Source: Saprospiraceae bacterium | Lineage (GTDB): Bacteria > Bacteroidota > Bacteroidia > Chitinophagales > Saprospiraceae | DNA: 64,000 bases | Assembly: GCA_020848695.1 (NCBI GenBank) | Contig: JADLHT010000044.1 | Coordinates: forward strand, 60,514 to 124,513 | Reading direction: 5' to 3' | In this document: positions 43,484 through 52,917 of the stretch, piece after piece | Layout of the letters: each line of letters opens with the position of its first letter | Position numbering within the stretch: position 1 is the stretch's first letter | The notes under the pieces: generated by a model | The model's input: the letters and a program-made list of their open reading frames with translations, nothing else | The model's database searches: none | Told to the model about the DNA's origin: nothing | Position numbers and translations under genes: made by a program

Positions 43484-44542
43484 ATGATTTGGTTCATTTT
43501 AAAAAAGTTAACTCATGGTTTAGGGTCAATTATTCTCATCATTCTGGTTCTCTCTTTTATACTTTTTTATGCTCCAATTGATCCTGTAAGAATGAGTTTT
43601 GGACAAAGGAGTGATGAGGAAACGATTAACTTATTTAAGCAAAAGTATTATCTGGACAAAAGTTTAGGCATTCAGATTTTTCATTTTTTTGAAGACTTAA
43701 GTCCTTTGCAATGGGTTAAAAATAACGACCTAAGACTTGAGGACTATAAGAAGCAATTTATTTTCAAAGGAGAATTCTCGTCTTTAATCATTAAAAAACC
43801 TTATTTTAGAAAATCGTTTGCTAATGGAAGGCCAGCTTGGGATTTGTTAATTGAAGCTTTTCCCAGCACCTTAGTTTTAGCCATCTCGAGTATACTTATT
43901 GCAATAATTCTTGGTCTGTGCCTGGGGTTTATTGCAAGCATACATGTTAATTCGATTTGGGATCGTCTAATTCTGGCTTTTTGCTCTATAAGCTATTCTA
44001 TTCCGAGCTATGTGAGCTCATTGTTGGTTGTTGTATTTTTCGCATATTGGTTAGGTGATTATACCGGCTTGCCGATTCAAGGTAGTCTTTATGAATTTAA
44101 TGATGAGGGAGACCTCCGATTAGAATTAAAAAATCTAATACTTCCGGTAGTAGCGCTAGGAATAAGACCAGTAAGTATGATCGCTCAGATGACACGCGTA
44201 TCTTGTCTTGATGTTTTAAGTTCTGATTTTATTCGAACTGCACGTTCAAAAGGTATTACTAATATCAGATTAGTTCAAAAACATTTAATTCCTAACTGTA
44301 TTAATCCCATTCTAACCACGATAAGTTCGTGGTTCGCTTCATTACTTGCAGGGTCGTTTTTTGTTGAGTTTGTTTTTAATTACAAAGGCCTGGGTTTGCT
44401 TACCATCACTTCGCTCAATCAATTTGATATACCCTTAATAATGGCATGTTGTGTTATGATAGTTATTCTGTTTGTAATTGTTAACTTAATAACTGATTTT
44501 CTATACAGTTTTTTTGATCCAAGAATAAAGTTTTACGATTAG
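43484..44542 (+). CDS. ABC transporter permease, DppB/OppB type
   Basis: From ATG 43484 (the TTG at 43454 in the track adds a poor extension) this is a 352-aa inner-membrane permease of peptide/nickel ABC importers. The N-terminal helix LGSIILIILVLSFILFYA and a periplasmic stretch (about residues 40-125) come first. Then come five helices with the ATPase-contact EAA-like loop TRVSCLDVLSSDFIRTARSKGI and a C-terminal LITDFLYSFFDPRIKF. No OppC, ATPase or binding-protein gene is adjacent, so its partners lie elsewhere. Confidence 0.9.
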   Translation: MIWFILKKLTHGLGSIILIILVLSFILFYAPIDPVRMSFGQRSDEETINLFKQKYYLDKSLGIQIFHFFEDLSPLQWVKNNDLRLEDYKKQFIFKGEFSSLIIKKPYFRKSFANGRPAWDLLIEAFPSTLVLAISSILIAIILGLCLGFIASIHVNSIWDRLILAFCSISYSIPSYVSSLLVVVFFAYWLGDYTGLPIQGSLYEFNDEGDLRLELKNLILPVVALGIRPVSMIAQMTRVSCLDVLSSDFIRTARSKGITNIRLVQKHLIPNCINPILTTISSWFASLLAGSFFVEFVFNYKGLGLLTITSLNQFDIPLIMACCVMIVILFVIVNLITDFLYSFFDPRIKFYD

Positions 44543-45177
44543 AATTTCAATCCAACAGTTCCAAGAAGCCGGTTTTCTGCTTTATCAAAATTTACCTTGT
44601 GATTAAAAAAGTAGATATGATCACCAAATTTTGTAAAATTGCCTTCATGTCTAAGATCAAATGTCAATAAACCAAAATCAAATCCCAATCCTAGTTGATA
44701 TCCATAGGTTGCTGATTTGAATTTATCAGAATAACCGCTTACGTTAAAAAGATCTGACTTGTTATTTAGAAAAATATGCGCAACTGGTCCTGCATTAATT
44801 CTGAAAATACCAAATTTAACTCCTAGCATTAAAGGAATATCAAGCTTTTGATATCTTTCATCAAGTAAAGAGTCTGAGGTTTGGAATTGTCCAAATTGTT
44901 TAAGTTTAAAAGTTGTTTTATTGGAATTAAAAACCAATTCTGGTTGTAAATAAAATTTATTCATGGAAAGTCTGACAAATCCACCTATGTGAAATCCATA
45001 ATTAGCTTCTTTAAAAGATAAGTTGAAAGAATCTAATTGATTATCATTTTTGATAATAAATGATTTGGGTTCAATATCCACACTCGAACCACCAATTATA
45101 ATTCCCCATTCGAATTGTGCATTCAATGAAGAAAAACTCGAAACCCATACAAAAATTGCGAGATAAATATACTTCAT
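44539..45177 (-). CDS. PorT-like outer-membrane beta-barrel protein
   Basis: From ATG 45177 the protein has 212 aa with signal peptide MKYIYLAIFVWVSSFSSLNAQ; the ORF-track start 30 nt upstream would spoil that signal. The mature part is a series of amphipathic beta strands (FRINAGPVAHIFLNN, YGYQLGLGFDFGLLTFDLRHEG) ending in NRLLGTVGLKF, typical of eight-stranded Bacteroidota OMP_b-brl_2 barrels. The gene overlaps the permease gene tail-to-tail by 4 nt. Function unknown. Confidence 0.75.
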   Translation of the reverse strand: MKYIYLAIFVWVSSFSSLNAQFEWGIIIGGSSVDIEPKSFIIKNDNQLDSFNLSFKEANYGFHIGGFVRLSMNKFYLQPELVFNSNKTTFKLKQFGQFQTSDSLLDERYQKLDIPLMLGVKFGIFRINAGPVAHIFLNNKSDLFNVSGYSDKFKSATYGYQLGLGFDFGLLTFDLRHEGNFTKFGDHIYFFNHKVNFDKAENRLLGTVGLKF

Positions 45178-45261
45178 ATTAAAAATTTTCACAAAATAAC
45201 GATGCAATTTAATGAGAAGTTATAACTTACGCTCTTGTTAGCAGAATCTTAACGTCTTTAT

Positions 45262-45864
45262 ATGATTATCCGTTCAGCCGAATACATTGGATCATTTCCC
45301 AAATTTTCCTCTCTACCAAATGAAAACATTGCCGAATTCTGTTTTTGGGGAAGGTCAAATGTTGGGAAAAGCTCGTTAATCAATTCGATTTGCAACAGAA
45401 AAGAACTTGCATTGATTTCTTCAACGCCTGGAAAAACAGTAAACTTCAATTTCTTCAAAATCAATGGTGAATTCAATATTATTGATTTACCGGGATATGG
45501 ATATGCTCAAGTATCTAAAAAGCAAAGAGCGTTTTGGAGTGTTGAAATCAATAAATATTTACTTGAGCGAAACCAATTGATATGCATTTTTCTTCTGGTA
45601 GATATTTCAATTTCTATTCAAAAGGCTGATCTTGAAAAAATACTATTTATGGGGAATAATGAAATCCCATTTATGATTGTTTGTACTAAATCTGATAAAA
45701 TAAAAAAAACAGAACTTAATCATAATATTCAAAAATATAAATATGCATTAAAAGAATATTGGGAAGAGTTTCCAGAGTTTATTATTACATCTTCTATTGA
45801 AAATACAGGTAAGTCAGATCTGTTAAATTGTATATCTTCGCAACTCAATACCATTCAGAAATAA
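45262..45864 (+). CDS. engB: Ribosome biogenesis GTPase EngB/YsxC
   Basis: This is a 200-aa TrmE-Era-EngA-like GTPase involved in 50S subunit assembly. G1 is GRSNVGKSSLINSI, G2 includes STPGKTVNFNFF, G3 DLPGYGYAQVSKK, G4 TKSD and G5 around TSS. The length and the N-terminus AEYIGSF are typical. It is the first gene of a plus-strand run with an acyltransferase, an exonuclease, mnmH and selD. Confidence 0.96.
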   Translation: MIIRSAEYIGSFPKFSSLPNENIAEFCFWGRSNVGKSSLINSICNRKELALISSTPGKTVNFNFFKINGEFNIIDLPGYGYAQVSKKQRAFWSVEINKYLLERNQLICIFLLVDISISIQKADLEKILFMGNNEIPFMIVCTKSDKIKKTELNHNIQKYKYALKEYWEEFPEFIITSSIENTGKSDLLNCISSQLNTIQK

Positions 45865-45877
45865 TACAACCAAAAGG

Positions 45878-47521
45878 ATGAAGCTTCCATTGATTGAAGA
45901 CCTGCGCAATTGGCCTGTGTTTAAGCTTAGTGAGCATAGAAAATCTTTTGTTAATGAGGTTATTAAAGATGTAGAATCTCAATACGAACAACTGGGATCC
46001 ATGGAATTGGATCAAGCATTATCCAAAACTATTTTTCAAGAAAGACAAAGAGTAAAGTCAAATCCTTGGAAAGCGGATCCGCCTAATGAAAATATATTCT
46101 TTAAAAAATTATTGAAAGAATATAATGAAAATAAGGAATCTTCTATTAGTTTCCAAAAAAATAAAGAATCTGTACATCGCCTTATTCATAGATATGTTGA
46201 AGAAATTTCAGGGTCATTCAATATTGCTACTTTTCTTTTTGCAAGAAGAATTTTAACGCGTTTCTTTTATGTGCTTTTTTATAAGTTGAATTTCAATTTA
46301 TTATTGCGAACCAAAAACTTGCAGTCTAAACTTGCCAAAAGAATGGTTGTTAACGGAGAAATTGATCTTGTTCGAAAAATATTTCCAAACAATACCGTTA
46401 TTCTTGTTCCTACACATTCCAGCAATCTGGATTCTATATTAGTGGGCTATATGGCTGATGCTTTTGCCGGATTGCCTGCTTTTACTTATGGAGCCGGACT
46501 GAACCTTTATGATTCAGAATTTTTTGCATTCTTTATGAATAGATTAGGAGCTTACCGTGTTGATCGACGTAAGAAAAGTCCAATTTATTTGCATACACTT
46601 AGTACTTATTCAAGATTAGTGGCTGAAAAAGGAGTAAATACAATATTTTTTCCGGGTGGAACCAGATCAAGATCCGGACAAGTTGAAACTAAATTAAAAC
46701 TAGGTTTGCTCAACTCCGTTCTATTAGCGCAAAGGAATCTATTAATGAGAAATGAACCTAGAAAAATAGTAATAGTTCCGGTGGTTATTGGTTATGAATC
46801 TGTCTTAGAAGCCAGAAGTCTTATATTTCAGCATCTGAAACTTACAGGTCAGGAAAAATTTATCGTTAGAGAAAGAACTTCGTCATTTAATGAATATGTG
46901 AAATTTATTTTTGGAATTGCTAGAAAGGAATCCAAAGTATATTTGACTTTTGGTACTCCGATGGATGTATTTGGAAACCGATTAAATGAAAATTGTGAGA
47001 GCTTAAACCATCTTGGATCATTGGTTCAATTAAAAGATTATTTTATAAGAGAAGGTAATTTTATTCTTGATTCTCAAAGAGAAAGTATTTATACGAAGGA
47101 GTTGGCAGATGCCATTATTGCTCAGTATAAGAGATATAATCTGATTTTGCCTAGTCACTTAACGGCTTATTGCGCTTTTAATCATTTTAAATTAACTCAT
47201 CCAGGAATTGATGATATTGCTTTAGTACAGTTGCCTGAAGAAGAATTTTTTATTCCTTTAAGCCAATTTAAGGATATTTTTACCAAAACACTGAAAAGAT
47301 TAATTGATCTCCATAACGAAAATAAAGTGATGCTTTCTGATTATCTTTTAGGAGCCTCATTTGATAATTTGATTGAAGAATCAGTAAAAGCAGTTGGAGC
47401 ATTTCATAATAAAAAAATCTTGGCTATTGAAAACGGCAATTTAGTGTCTGACGATTTATTTGGTTTGTATTTCTATTATAACAAATTGGTAAATCTTGAA
47501 TCTGAAATTATTGAAAGATAG
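45878..47521 (+). CDS. PlsB-like glycerol-3-phosphate/1-acyl-G3P acyltransferase
   Basis: This 547-aa protein has a PlsC-type acyltransferase core at about residues 165-370. Motif I is VPTHSSNLDSILVGY (HxxxxD with His/Asp), motif II GAYRVDRRKKSP, motif III FFPGGTRSRSGQ, and motif IV IVPVVIGYE. The long N-terminal helical region and C-terminal ~180 residues make it closer to PlsB/mitochondrial GPAT than to PlsC. It would acylate glycerol-3-phosphate at the inner membrane. Substrate specificity is inferred from family resemblance. Confidence 0.85.
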   Translation: MKLPLIEDLRNWPVFKLSEHRKSFVNEVIKDVESQYEQLGSMELDQALSKTIFQERQRVKSNPWKADPPNENIFFKKLLKEYNENKESSISFQKNKESVHRLIHRYVEEISGSFNIATFLFARRILTRFFYVLFYKLNFNLLLRTKNLQSKLAKRMVVNGEIDLVRKIFPNNTVILVPTHSSNLDSILVGYMADAFAGLPAFTYGAGLNLYDSEFFAFFMNRLGAYRVDRRKKSPIYLHTLSTYSRLVAEKGVNTIFFPGGTRSRSGQVETKLKLGLLNSVLLAQRNLLMRNEPRKIVIVPVVIGYESVLEARSLIFQHLKLTGQEKFIVRERTSSFNEYVKFIFGIARKESKVYLTFGTPMDVFGNRLNENCESLNHLGSLVQLKDYFIREGNFILDSQRESIYTKELADAIIAQYKRYNLILPSHLTAYCAFNHFKLTHPGIDDIALVQLPEEEFFIPLSQFKDIFTKTLKRLIDLHNENKVMLSDYLLGASFDNLIEESVKAVGAFHNKKILAIENGNLVSDDLFGLYFYYNKLVNLESEIIER

Positions 47522-47542
47522 ATTCATTTTGCAATAATTTTT

Positions 47543-48082
47543 ATGAAATTTTTTGTATTTGATTTAGAAGCAACTTGTTGGGAGTATCAAACAAACAATC
47601 AACAAGAAATTATTGAAATTGGAATATGTATTGTTGATGAATATGGAAGGCTATCGAAATCATTTTCATCATTTATTAAACCTGTTTTGAATCCAAGTTT
47701 AAGTAATTATTGTAAAAATCTTACCGGGATTAATCAAAGTGACGTTGAGAAGGCAAAAATATTTCCGATAGTAATTGAGCAAATTTTGGATTGGGCAGAA
47801 ATACCTGATGAAGAATATGTATTTTGTGCATGGGGCACAAAAGATTACAAATTAATTGAAAGCGACGCCCGGTTACATCGTATTGATATTGATTGGTTAA
47901 GTCCATATATTGACGCCAAGTCACAATATCATCAAAACCGAGAATTGGAAAATAAGAGTGGATTATATAAAGTATTAAAAAAAAATGGGTTCGAATTCGA
48001 TGGTCCTCAGCACAGAGCGCTTTCTGATGCTTCCAACCTCGCAAAAATTATCTCTAAGTATATAGACGAATGGGTTTTTTAA
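47543..48082 (+). CDS. 3'-5' exonuclease, DEDDh family (ERI-1/KapD-like)
   Basis: This 179-aa protein has exonuclease motifs FVFDLEATCWE (Exo I, Asp and Glu), a middle CAWGTKDYKLIESD (Exo II) and PQHRALSDASNLAKI (Exo III, His and Asp). The sequence is closer to the KapD/ERI-1 group than to DnaQ. It probably trims RNA or short nucleic acids. It sits between the acyltransferase and mnmH genes with short gaps (21 and 23 nt). Confidence 0.88.
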   Translation: MKFFVFDLEATCWEYQTNNQQEIIEIGICIVDEYGRLSKSFSSFIKPVLNPSLSNYCKNLTGINQSDVEKAKIFPIVIEQILDWAEIPDEEYVFCAWGTKDYKLIESDARLHRIDIDWLSPYIDAKSQYHQNRELENKSGLYKVLKKNGFEFDGPQHRALSDASNLAKIISKYIDEWVF

Positions 48083-48105
48083 TGTCAAAATAAGATCTCA
48101 TTCTG

Positions 48106-49140
48106 ATGGAAAGAATTTCTATTGAAAATTTTATATCAAAAACATTAACCGGGACTGAAATTATAGATGTTCGTTCGCCGGCTGAATTTGACAACGGACA
48201 TATTCCTCGGGCTCTGAATCTCCCATTGTTTAATGATGAAGAACGTGCCAAAATAGGAATAATATACAAGCAGCTTGGTAAGCATCAGGCAATTGACTTA
48301 GGTATTGATATAGTAGGATTAAAGCTTTCGATGTTTAAAGATTCCATTCGTCAAAAATTTAGTAATCCTGAGCTATTAGTTTATTGTTGGAGAGGAGGAA
48401 TGCGCAGTGCAAGTATGGGATGGCTAATAGAAATATTAGGTAAAAAAGTTTATGTATTAGAAAATGGTTATAAATCTTTTCGAAATTATATTAAGAATTA
48501 TTTGAATACGATCCAATTAAATCTTTTAGTTCTCGGAGGAAAAACGGGGACAGGAAAAACTACGATTTTAAATTTATTAAAAGATAAAGGAGAACAAATA
48601 ATAGATTTTGAAAAACTTGCTGACCACAAAGGCTCTGCATTCGGAAATATTACCTCAATGAAAAGAGTCGGAACAGAAGAGTTTGAGAATAACTTATTCT
48701 CAGAGCTAATTCGTTTGGATTTAAGTAAACCAATTTGGGTAGAAAATGAAAGTAGGGGAGTAGGTCTTGCTCAAATTCCGGAAAATATTTGGACCCAAAT
48801 GCGTGCTGCTCAAGTTTTTCAAATCGAAATTGGATTAGAAAACAGATTAAAAAATTTGCTGACTGATTATTCTACTGATCAAGTTCAAAAATTAATTTTA
48901 GGATTCGAAAAAATCAGAAAAAGATTAGGGCATAAAAATACGGATTGTGCAATTGATTTCATTCAAAATGGTAATTTGAAAGAAGCTGCAAAAATTGCAT
49001 TGTTGTATTATGATAAAACATACCTATATGGATCATTGCTTAGAGAACCACATAAAATATTAACTTTAGAATTTGAACATCGGGATTTTGAAATAATAAC
49101 TGAAAAGATTATAAAATTGAAAAATGAATGGGAAAGGTAA
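48106..49140 (+). CDS. mnmH: tRNA 2-selenouridine synthase MnmH (SelU)
   Basis: This 344-aa protein has an N-terminal rhodanese domain ([16 protein letters not shown]; catalytic Cys in [17 protein letters not shown]) and a C-terminal P-loop domain ([13 protein letters not shown] near residue 146). It replaces sulfur by selenium in mnm5s2U34 of tRNAs using selenophosphate, via a geranylated intermediate. It overlaps selD by 13 nt, so donor synthesis and use are coupled. Confidence 0.95.
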   Translation: MERISIENFISKTLTGTEIIDVRSPAEFDNGHIPRALNLPLFNDEERAKIGIIYKQLGKHQAIDLGIDIVGLKLSMFKDSIRQKFSNPELLVYCWRGGMRSASMGWLIEILGKKVYVLENGYKSFRNYIKNYLNTIQLNLLVLGGKTGTGKTTILNLLKDKGEQIIDFEKLADHKGSAFGNITSMKRVGTEEFENNLFSELIRLDLSKPIWVENESRGVGLAQIPENIWTQMRAAQVFQIEIGLENRLKNLLTDYSTDQVQKLILGFEKIRKRLGHKNTDCAIDFIQNGNLKEAAKIALLYYDKTYLYGSLLREPHKILTLEFEHRDFEIITEKIIKLKNEWER

Positions 49141-50186
49141 GATTAACTCAATATAGTCACGGCGCCGGTTGTGGTTGTAAGATAAGTCCAGCTGTTTTAG
49201 ATGAAATATTAAAAACAGATGTCAAAAATACATTTCCGGGCTTACTTGTTGGATATGACCATAAGGATGATGCTGCAGTATTAGATCTTGGAAATGGATC
49301 TGCATTAATAAGTACAACTGATTTTTTTATGCCAATAGTTGATGATGCTTTTGATTTTGGAAGAATTGCATCCGTAAACGCAATAAGTGATGTTTATGCA
49401 ATGGGTGGAAAACCACTTATGGCTATCGCTATTCTTGGTTGGCCGATAGATAAACTTTCAGCATCTGAAGCTGCAAGTGTTATTCAAGGCGCACGTTCTG
49501 TCTGCAAGGAAGCCAATATTCCATTAGCAGGAGGTCATAGTATTGATAGTCCAGAACCTGTTTTTGGATTAGCAGTTAGCGGAATGGTAGAAACTAAACA
49601 TTTGAAAACTAATGCGAATGCAAGGTCCGGTGATTTAATATACCTAACTAAACCCTTAGGTGTAGGTATATTAACAACCGCGGAAAAAAAAGGATTACTC
49701 AAAGAAGAGCATCGAAACTTGGCTAAAGAAAGCATGCTTAAATTAAATGTAATTGGTTCATTAATTTCAAATTACTCATTCGTACATTCTATAACTGATG
49801 TTACCGGCTTTGGGCTTGCAGGGCATCTTTTAGAAATGGCTGAAGCATCTAATCTTAACTCATTATTACATTATGTTAAGTTGCCGCTTATTGATAAATC
49901 TGTTTTAAATTACATTCAAGATAAATGTGTTCCGGGAGGAATGCTTAGGAATTGGAAATCTTATGGTCACAAAGTATTAATGAATTCTAATATGGATCAT
50001 ACAATTATAGCGGATCCTCAGACCAGCGGTGGACTATTAATTGCAATAGATCCAAATCACCAAGTAGAATTTGAAAATATACTGAGAGCCTATAACTGTC
50101 CTGTATTCTGTATAGGAAGTTTTATAGATAGGGAATCAGGAGCTAATTCGAATCAAAGATTAATAGTTCAAGAGTTTGGAGGCTAA
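49128..50186 (+). CDS. selD: Selenide, water dikinase SelD
   Basis: This 352-aa enzyme makes selenophosphate from selenide and ATP. The N-terminal active site [13 protein letters not shown] has Cys17, not selenocysteine, so the Cys form is used. AIR-synthase-fold motifs [31 protein letters not shown] and DPQTSGGLL are present. The start at 49128 lies inside mnmH. No selA, selB or selC is in the window, so within this region selenium is directed to tRNA only. Confidence 0.96.
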   Translation: MGKVRLTQYSHGAGCGCKISPAVLDEILKTDVKNTFPGLLVGYDHKDDAAVLDLGNGSALISTTDFFMPIVDDAFDFGRIASVNAISDVYAMGGKPLMAIAILGWPIDKLSASEAASVIQGARSVCKEANIPLAGGHSIDSPEPVFGLAVSGMVETKHLKTNANARSGDLIYLTKPLGVGILTTAEKKGLLKEEHRNLAKESMLKLNVIGSLISNYSFVHSITDVTGFGLAGHLLEMAEASNLNSLLHYVKLPLIDKSVLNYIQDKCVPGGMLRNWKSYGHKVLMNSNMDHTIIADPQTSGGLLIAIDPNHQVEFENILRAYNCPVFCIGSFIDRESGANSNQRLIVQEFGG

Positions 50187-50268
50187 TGTTGAAAAGATTC
50201 AACTTAACATAATATAAATTATCGGAAACATTAAGATCGTGCAAAGACCTAAAATATTGATTTTTAAT

Positions 50269-50276
50269 TAACTTTG
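50269..50276 (+). promoter_or_regulatory. -7 box (TAACTTTG) of LEA-like gene pair
   Basis: TAACTTTG matches TAnnTTTG and lies 16 nt before the ATG at 50293; the predicted leader is about 13 nt. Confidence 0.5.
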
Positions 50277-50292
50277 CCATAAATAATAAAAG

Positions 50293-50895
50293 ATGTCTAT
50301 TCTAAATTGGTTAAAGTCGTTGATTTCTTCTAATGATAAGGAGAATGAGAAAAAGGAGCCAGTTCTCGACTTTGAAATTTCAAATACAAATAACAGTTTG
50401 CCAAAAACCGAAAAAGCTCAAGCAGAAATTTCGAATAACCATTCAGAATCATCTGCAAGAGTAAAGTTGGAGGAAATTAAAGATCAAGCAGTTGAGTTTG
50501 CTAAAAATACTGCTGATGAAGTTAAAACTCAAGGGCAGGCAGTATGGGATTCTGTAATCGAGAAGGTTGATGAACTTAATGAAAGTACAAAATCATTGCG
50601 GGAAAATATCAAAAATAAAGCTAGTGAGACTTTAGAATCAATAAATCAAACGGTTGATGATTTTATTGAAAAAGAGAAGTCAATTGAAGAGAAAGAATCA
50701 CAAGTGGATGTTAATAATGATGGTTATACAGATTCAAAAATTGACTTCGGGAAACCAGTTCAAGAGGCCCATTCTGATTTTTTCCAAAAAGCAGAAAAAT
50801 GGTTAGATAAAAATGAAAATACCACTTCTCATGTAGAGTCTGACAACAAAAGTCAAGAAAATATTACACCAACATTGGAACTTCCTAAGGAATAA
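50293..50895 (+). CDS. LEA/YtxH-like helical protein (first of pair)
   Basis: This 200-aa hydrophilic protein begins with a short amphipathic segment (MSILNWLKSLISS). It continues with Ala/Lys/Glu-rich helices (residues 55-125, for example VEFAKNTADEVKTQGQAVWD and NIKNKASETLESINQTVDDF). Near residue 140 is DVNNDGYTDSKIDFGKP, a DxNxDGxxD pattern resembling calcium-binding loops. No membrane helix or signal peptide is seen. It resembles LEA group 3 or YtxH-like stress proteins, and it is probably paralogous to the next gene (similar layout, shared acidic D-I/F-x-K-P near the end). Function unknown. Confidence 0.65.
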   Translation: MSILNWLKSLISSNDKENEKKEPVLDFEISNTNNSLPKTEKAQAEISNNHSESSARVKLEEIKDQAVEFAKNTADEVKTQGQAVWDSVIEKVDELNESTKSLRENIKNKASETLESINQTVDDFIEKEKSIEEKESQVDVNNDGYTDSKIDFGKPVQEAHSDFFQKAEKWLDKNENTTSHVESDNKSQENITPTLELPKE

Positions 50896-50937
50896 TCGAG
50901 TTATAAATATTTATTCATTTAGCAAATACATACACAT

Positions 50938-51438
50938 ATGTCTAGTATAAAAAATTTCTTTAATAATCTTTTTTTCAAAACAAAAACAGAAGCAATTGAA
51001 TTAAAAGAAAAAGCACAAAAGCTTTCTGTCGAAGCTAAAGAAGAGTTCAAAGAGTCAACGTCAGAACTACAAGAAGAAGCAGCTGAAGCTATTCAAAAGG
51101 CTAAGGCTTTTAGTCAATCTGCTATTCAGGAAATTAAAGAAACAGCTTCAGAATTAAAAGAAGATGCTGAAGAAGGTCTTGCTAAAATGAAAGAATTTGG
51201 ATCTCACCTCGTAAATGAAGTTAAAGAAATAAAGAATGAAGTAATTGAAGAAGCTAAAGAAACTTTGGAAGAGATCAAGCAATCAGATTTAGTAAAAAAA
51301 ATCAACGAGGTTAAGGAATCGTTTGGTAATAAAGATCAAGATTCAAGGTCGAATAGCGATTCAAATGTTGTCAAGGATGGGATAGTTGATATTGACAAAC
51401 CTGATGCAGATGACAACAATTCTAATAAACCTAATTAG
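50938..51438 (+). CDS. LEA-like helical repeat protein (second of pair)
   Basis: This 166-aa, highly charged protein begins with an amphipathic MSSIKNFFNNLFF. Residues 36-123 are three back-to-back repeats of 29, 29 and 30 residues, each starting E-(F/I/V)-K-E, followed by the start of a fourth (EVKESF). The repeats are Ala/Glu/Lys-rich and should form a long helix or coiled coil, like LEA group 3 or apolipoprotein-type proteins. The tail is Asp/Asn/Ser-rich (GIVDIDKPDADDNN). A membrane-surface or desiccation/osmotic stress role is inference. Confidence 0.7.
   Translation: MSSIKNFFNNLFFKTKTEAIELKEKAQKLSVEAKEEFKESTSELQEEAAEAIQKAKAFSQSAIQEIKETASELKEDAEEGLAKMKEFGSHLVNEVKEIKNEVIEEAKETLEEIKQSDLVKKINEVKESFGNKDQDSRSNSDSNVVKDGIVDIDKPDADDNNSNKPN
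51043..51306 (+). repeat. Three tandem 87-90 bp coding repeats
   Basis: Units at 51043-51129, 51130-51216 and 51217-51306 encode helical repeats beginning EFKESTSELQEEA, EIKETASELKEDA and EVKEIKNEVIEEA. The protein repeat is clear; at the DNA level the copies have diverged, so this is an old internal duplication. Confidence 0.7.
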
Positions 51439-51477
51439 AAGTTCGGGTCTCTCCCCTATTATGGTCATTAAAAACTC

Positions 51478-52917
51478 TTAGTTCGAATTTCTTTCAGGGC
51501 TTGAAATACCTATCTCTGCTGCTTTCTCCATCATAAGTTCATAAGCAGCCTGATAATCATTCGGGATTTTGCCGTCAAGGATTGCTTCTTTAATTGCATT
51601 TTTAATGATGCCAATTTTTGGGGAAGGTTTAAGTTGAAAAATCTTCATAATTTCTTCGCCTGAAATGGGAGGTTGCCAATTTTTTAAACGATCACTTTCT
51701 TCAACCTCTTGAAGTTTTTGTCGCACAGTATTATAATTATCAAGATACTTTCTAACCTTTTCCGGATTCTTCGAAGTGATATCAGCTTCGCACAACAAAA
51801 GTAAATCTTCGATGTCATCACCGGCTTCAAACAACAATCTCCTTAACGCTGAATCAGTGATGACTTCTTGAGTAAGTGCAATTGGTCGAAGGTGAAGTTT
51901 AACTAATTTTTGAACATACTTCATCTTATGATCTAGAGGTAAACGTAAGTTTTTAAATATCCTTGGTACCATCGCAGCTCCAAGGGCTTCATGTCCATGA
52001 AATGTCCAGCCTTGTTCTGGAATATACTTCTTTGTCTGAGGTTTAGCAATATCATGTAACAAAGCCGACCACAACAACCAAATATTGTTAGTCTTCATGG
52101 CGAGATTATCTAATACTTGCAAGGTATGATAAAAATTATCTTTGTGTGACTGTCCCTCCTGATGTTCTACACCATGCAGAGCGCATAGATCCGGAAATAT
52201 AATTTGTAAAATTCCACTTTGAAAAAGCAATTTAAACCCATGCGAAGGAATGGGACTTAGAATTATTTTTTCAAGTTCAGAAGTGATTCTCTCTTTCGAT
52301 ACAATTCTAATCCTATCTTTATTATTGCAAATACCAATCCAGGTTGGATCATCGATATCATAATCAAGTTGGCTTGAGAATCTTATTGCACGCATCATTC
52401 TTAAAGGATCATCAGAAAAAGTAATATCTGGATCATTATGAGTTCGAATTATCTTTAAATTCAAATCATTTAATCCATCAAAAGGATCAATTACTTCGCC
52501 ATAATTTTGCTTATTAAGACTTATTGATATAGCATTTATAGAGAAATCTCTTCTCAGCTGATCATCTTCAAGAGTACCTGGACTTATTTCGGGTTTTCTC
52601 GAATCCAGTATATAAGATTCTTTTCGCGCACCTACAAATTCAATATCCCAATCTCTGTGCCGGATCATAGCAGTACCAAACCTTTGAAAAAAATTGACTT
52701 GAGGAATAGGCCGAAAGTCAGAAGCTACTTCATGGGCTAAAGTAATGGCATCCCCAATACAGACTATATCAATGTCCTTACAATTTCTTCCGATTAACTT
52801 ATCCCTTACATAACCTCCAACCGCATATACCGGATAATTCAATCGAAGTGCTGCGTCAGATATAATTTCAAATATTTTCCTTTCGGATTCATTTAGACTA
52901 AAAAGTAATCCACTCAT
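51478..52917 (-). CDS. cca: CCA tRNA nucleotidyltransferase with HD domain
   Basis: This is a 479-aa class II nucleotidyltransferase. The head has YAVGGYVRDKLIGRNCKDIDIVCIGDA (GG-x-V-R-D and D-x-D metal site), then RRDFSINAISISL and DDPLRMMRAIRFSSQLD. A central HD phosphohydrolase motif LLHDIAKPQTKK follows, and the C-terminal tail has a metal-dependent-like helical region. It adds or repairs the 3'-CCA of tRNAs, which is needed for the two tRNA-Arg genes here that lack encoded CCA. Its start overlaps dusB by 4 nt. Confidence 0.93.
   Translation of the reverse strand: MSGLLFSLNESERKIFEIISDAALRLNYPVYAVGGYVRDKLIGRNCKDIDIVCIGDAITLAHEVASDFRPIPQVNFFQRFGTAMIRHRDWDIEFVGARKESYILDSRKPEISPGTLEDDQLRRDFSINAISISLNKQNYGEVIDPFDGLNDLNLKIIRTHNDPDITFSDDPLRMMRAIRFSSQLDYDIDDPTWIGICNNKDRIRIVSKERITSELEKIILSPIPSHGFKLLFQSGILQIIFPDLCALHGVEHQEGQSHKDNFYHTLQVLDNLAMKTNNIWLLWSALLHDIAKPQTKKYIPEQGWTFHGHEALGAAMVPRIFKNLRLPLDHKMKYVQKLVKLHLRPIALTQEVITDSALRRLLFEAGDDIEDLLLLCEADITSKNPEKVRKYLDNYNTVRQKLQEVEESDRLKNWQPPISGEEIMKIFQLKPSPKIGIIKNAIKEAILDGKIPNDYQAAYELMMEKAAEIGISSPERNSN

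Noticed and set aside
47730-48044. 104-aa minus-strand ORF
   Set aside because: It is antisense to the DEDDh exonuclease, whose motifs are complete; there is no promoter or motif for the shadow ORF.
50188-50203. Small hairpin GTTGAA-AAGA-TTCAAC after selD
   Set aside because: A 6-bp stem without a following T tract is too weak to be called a terminator.
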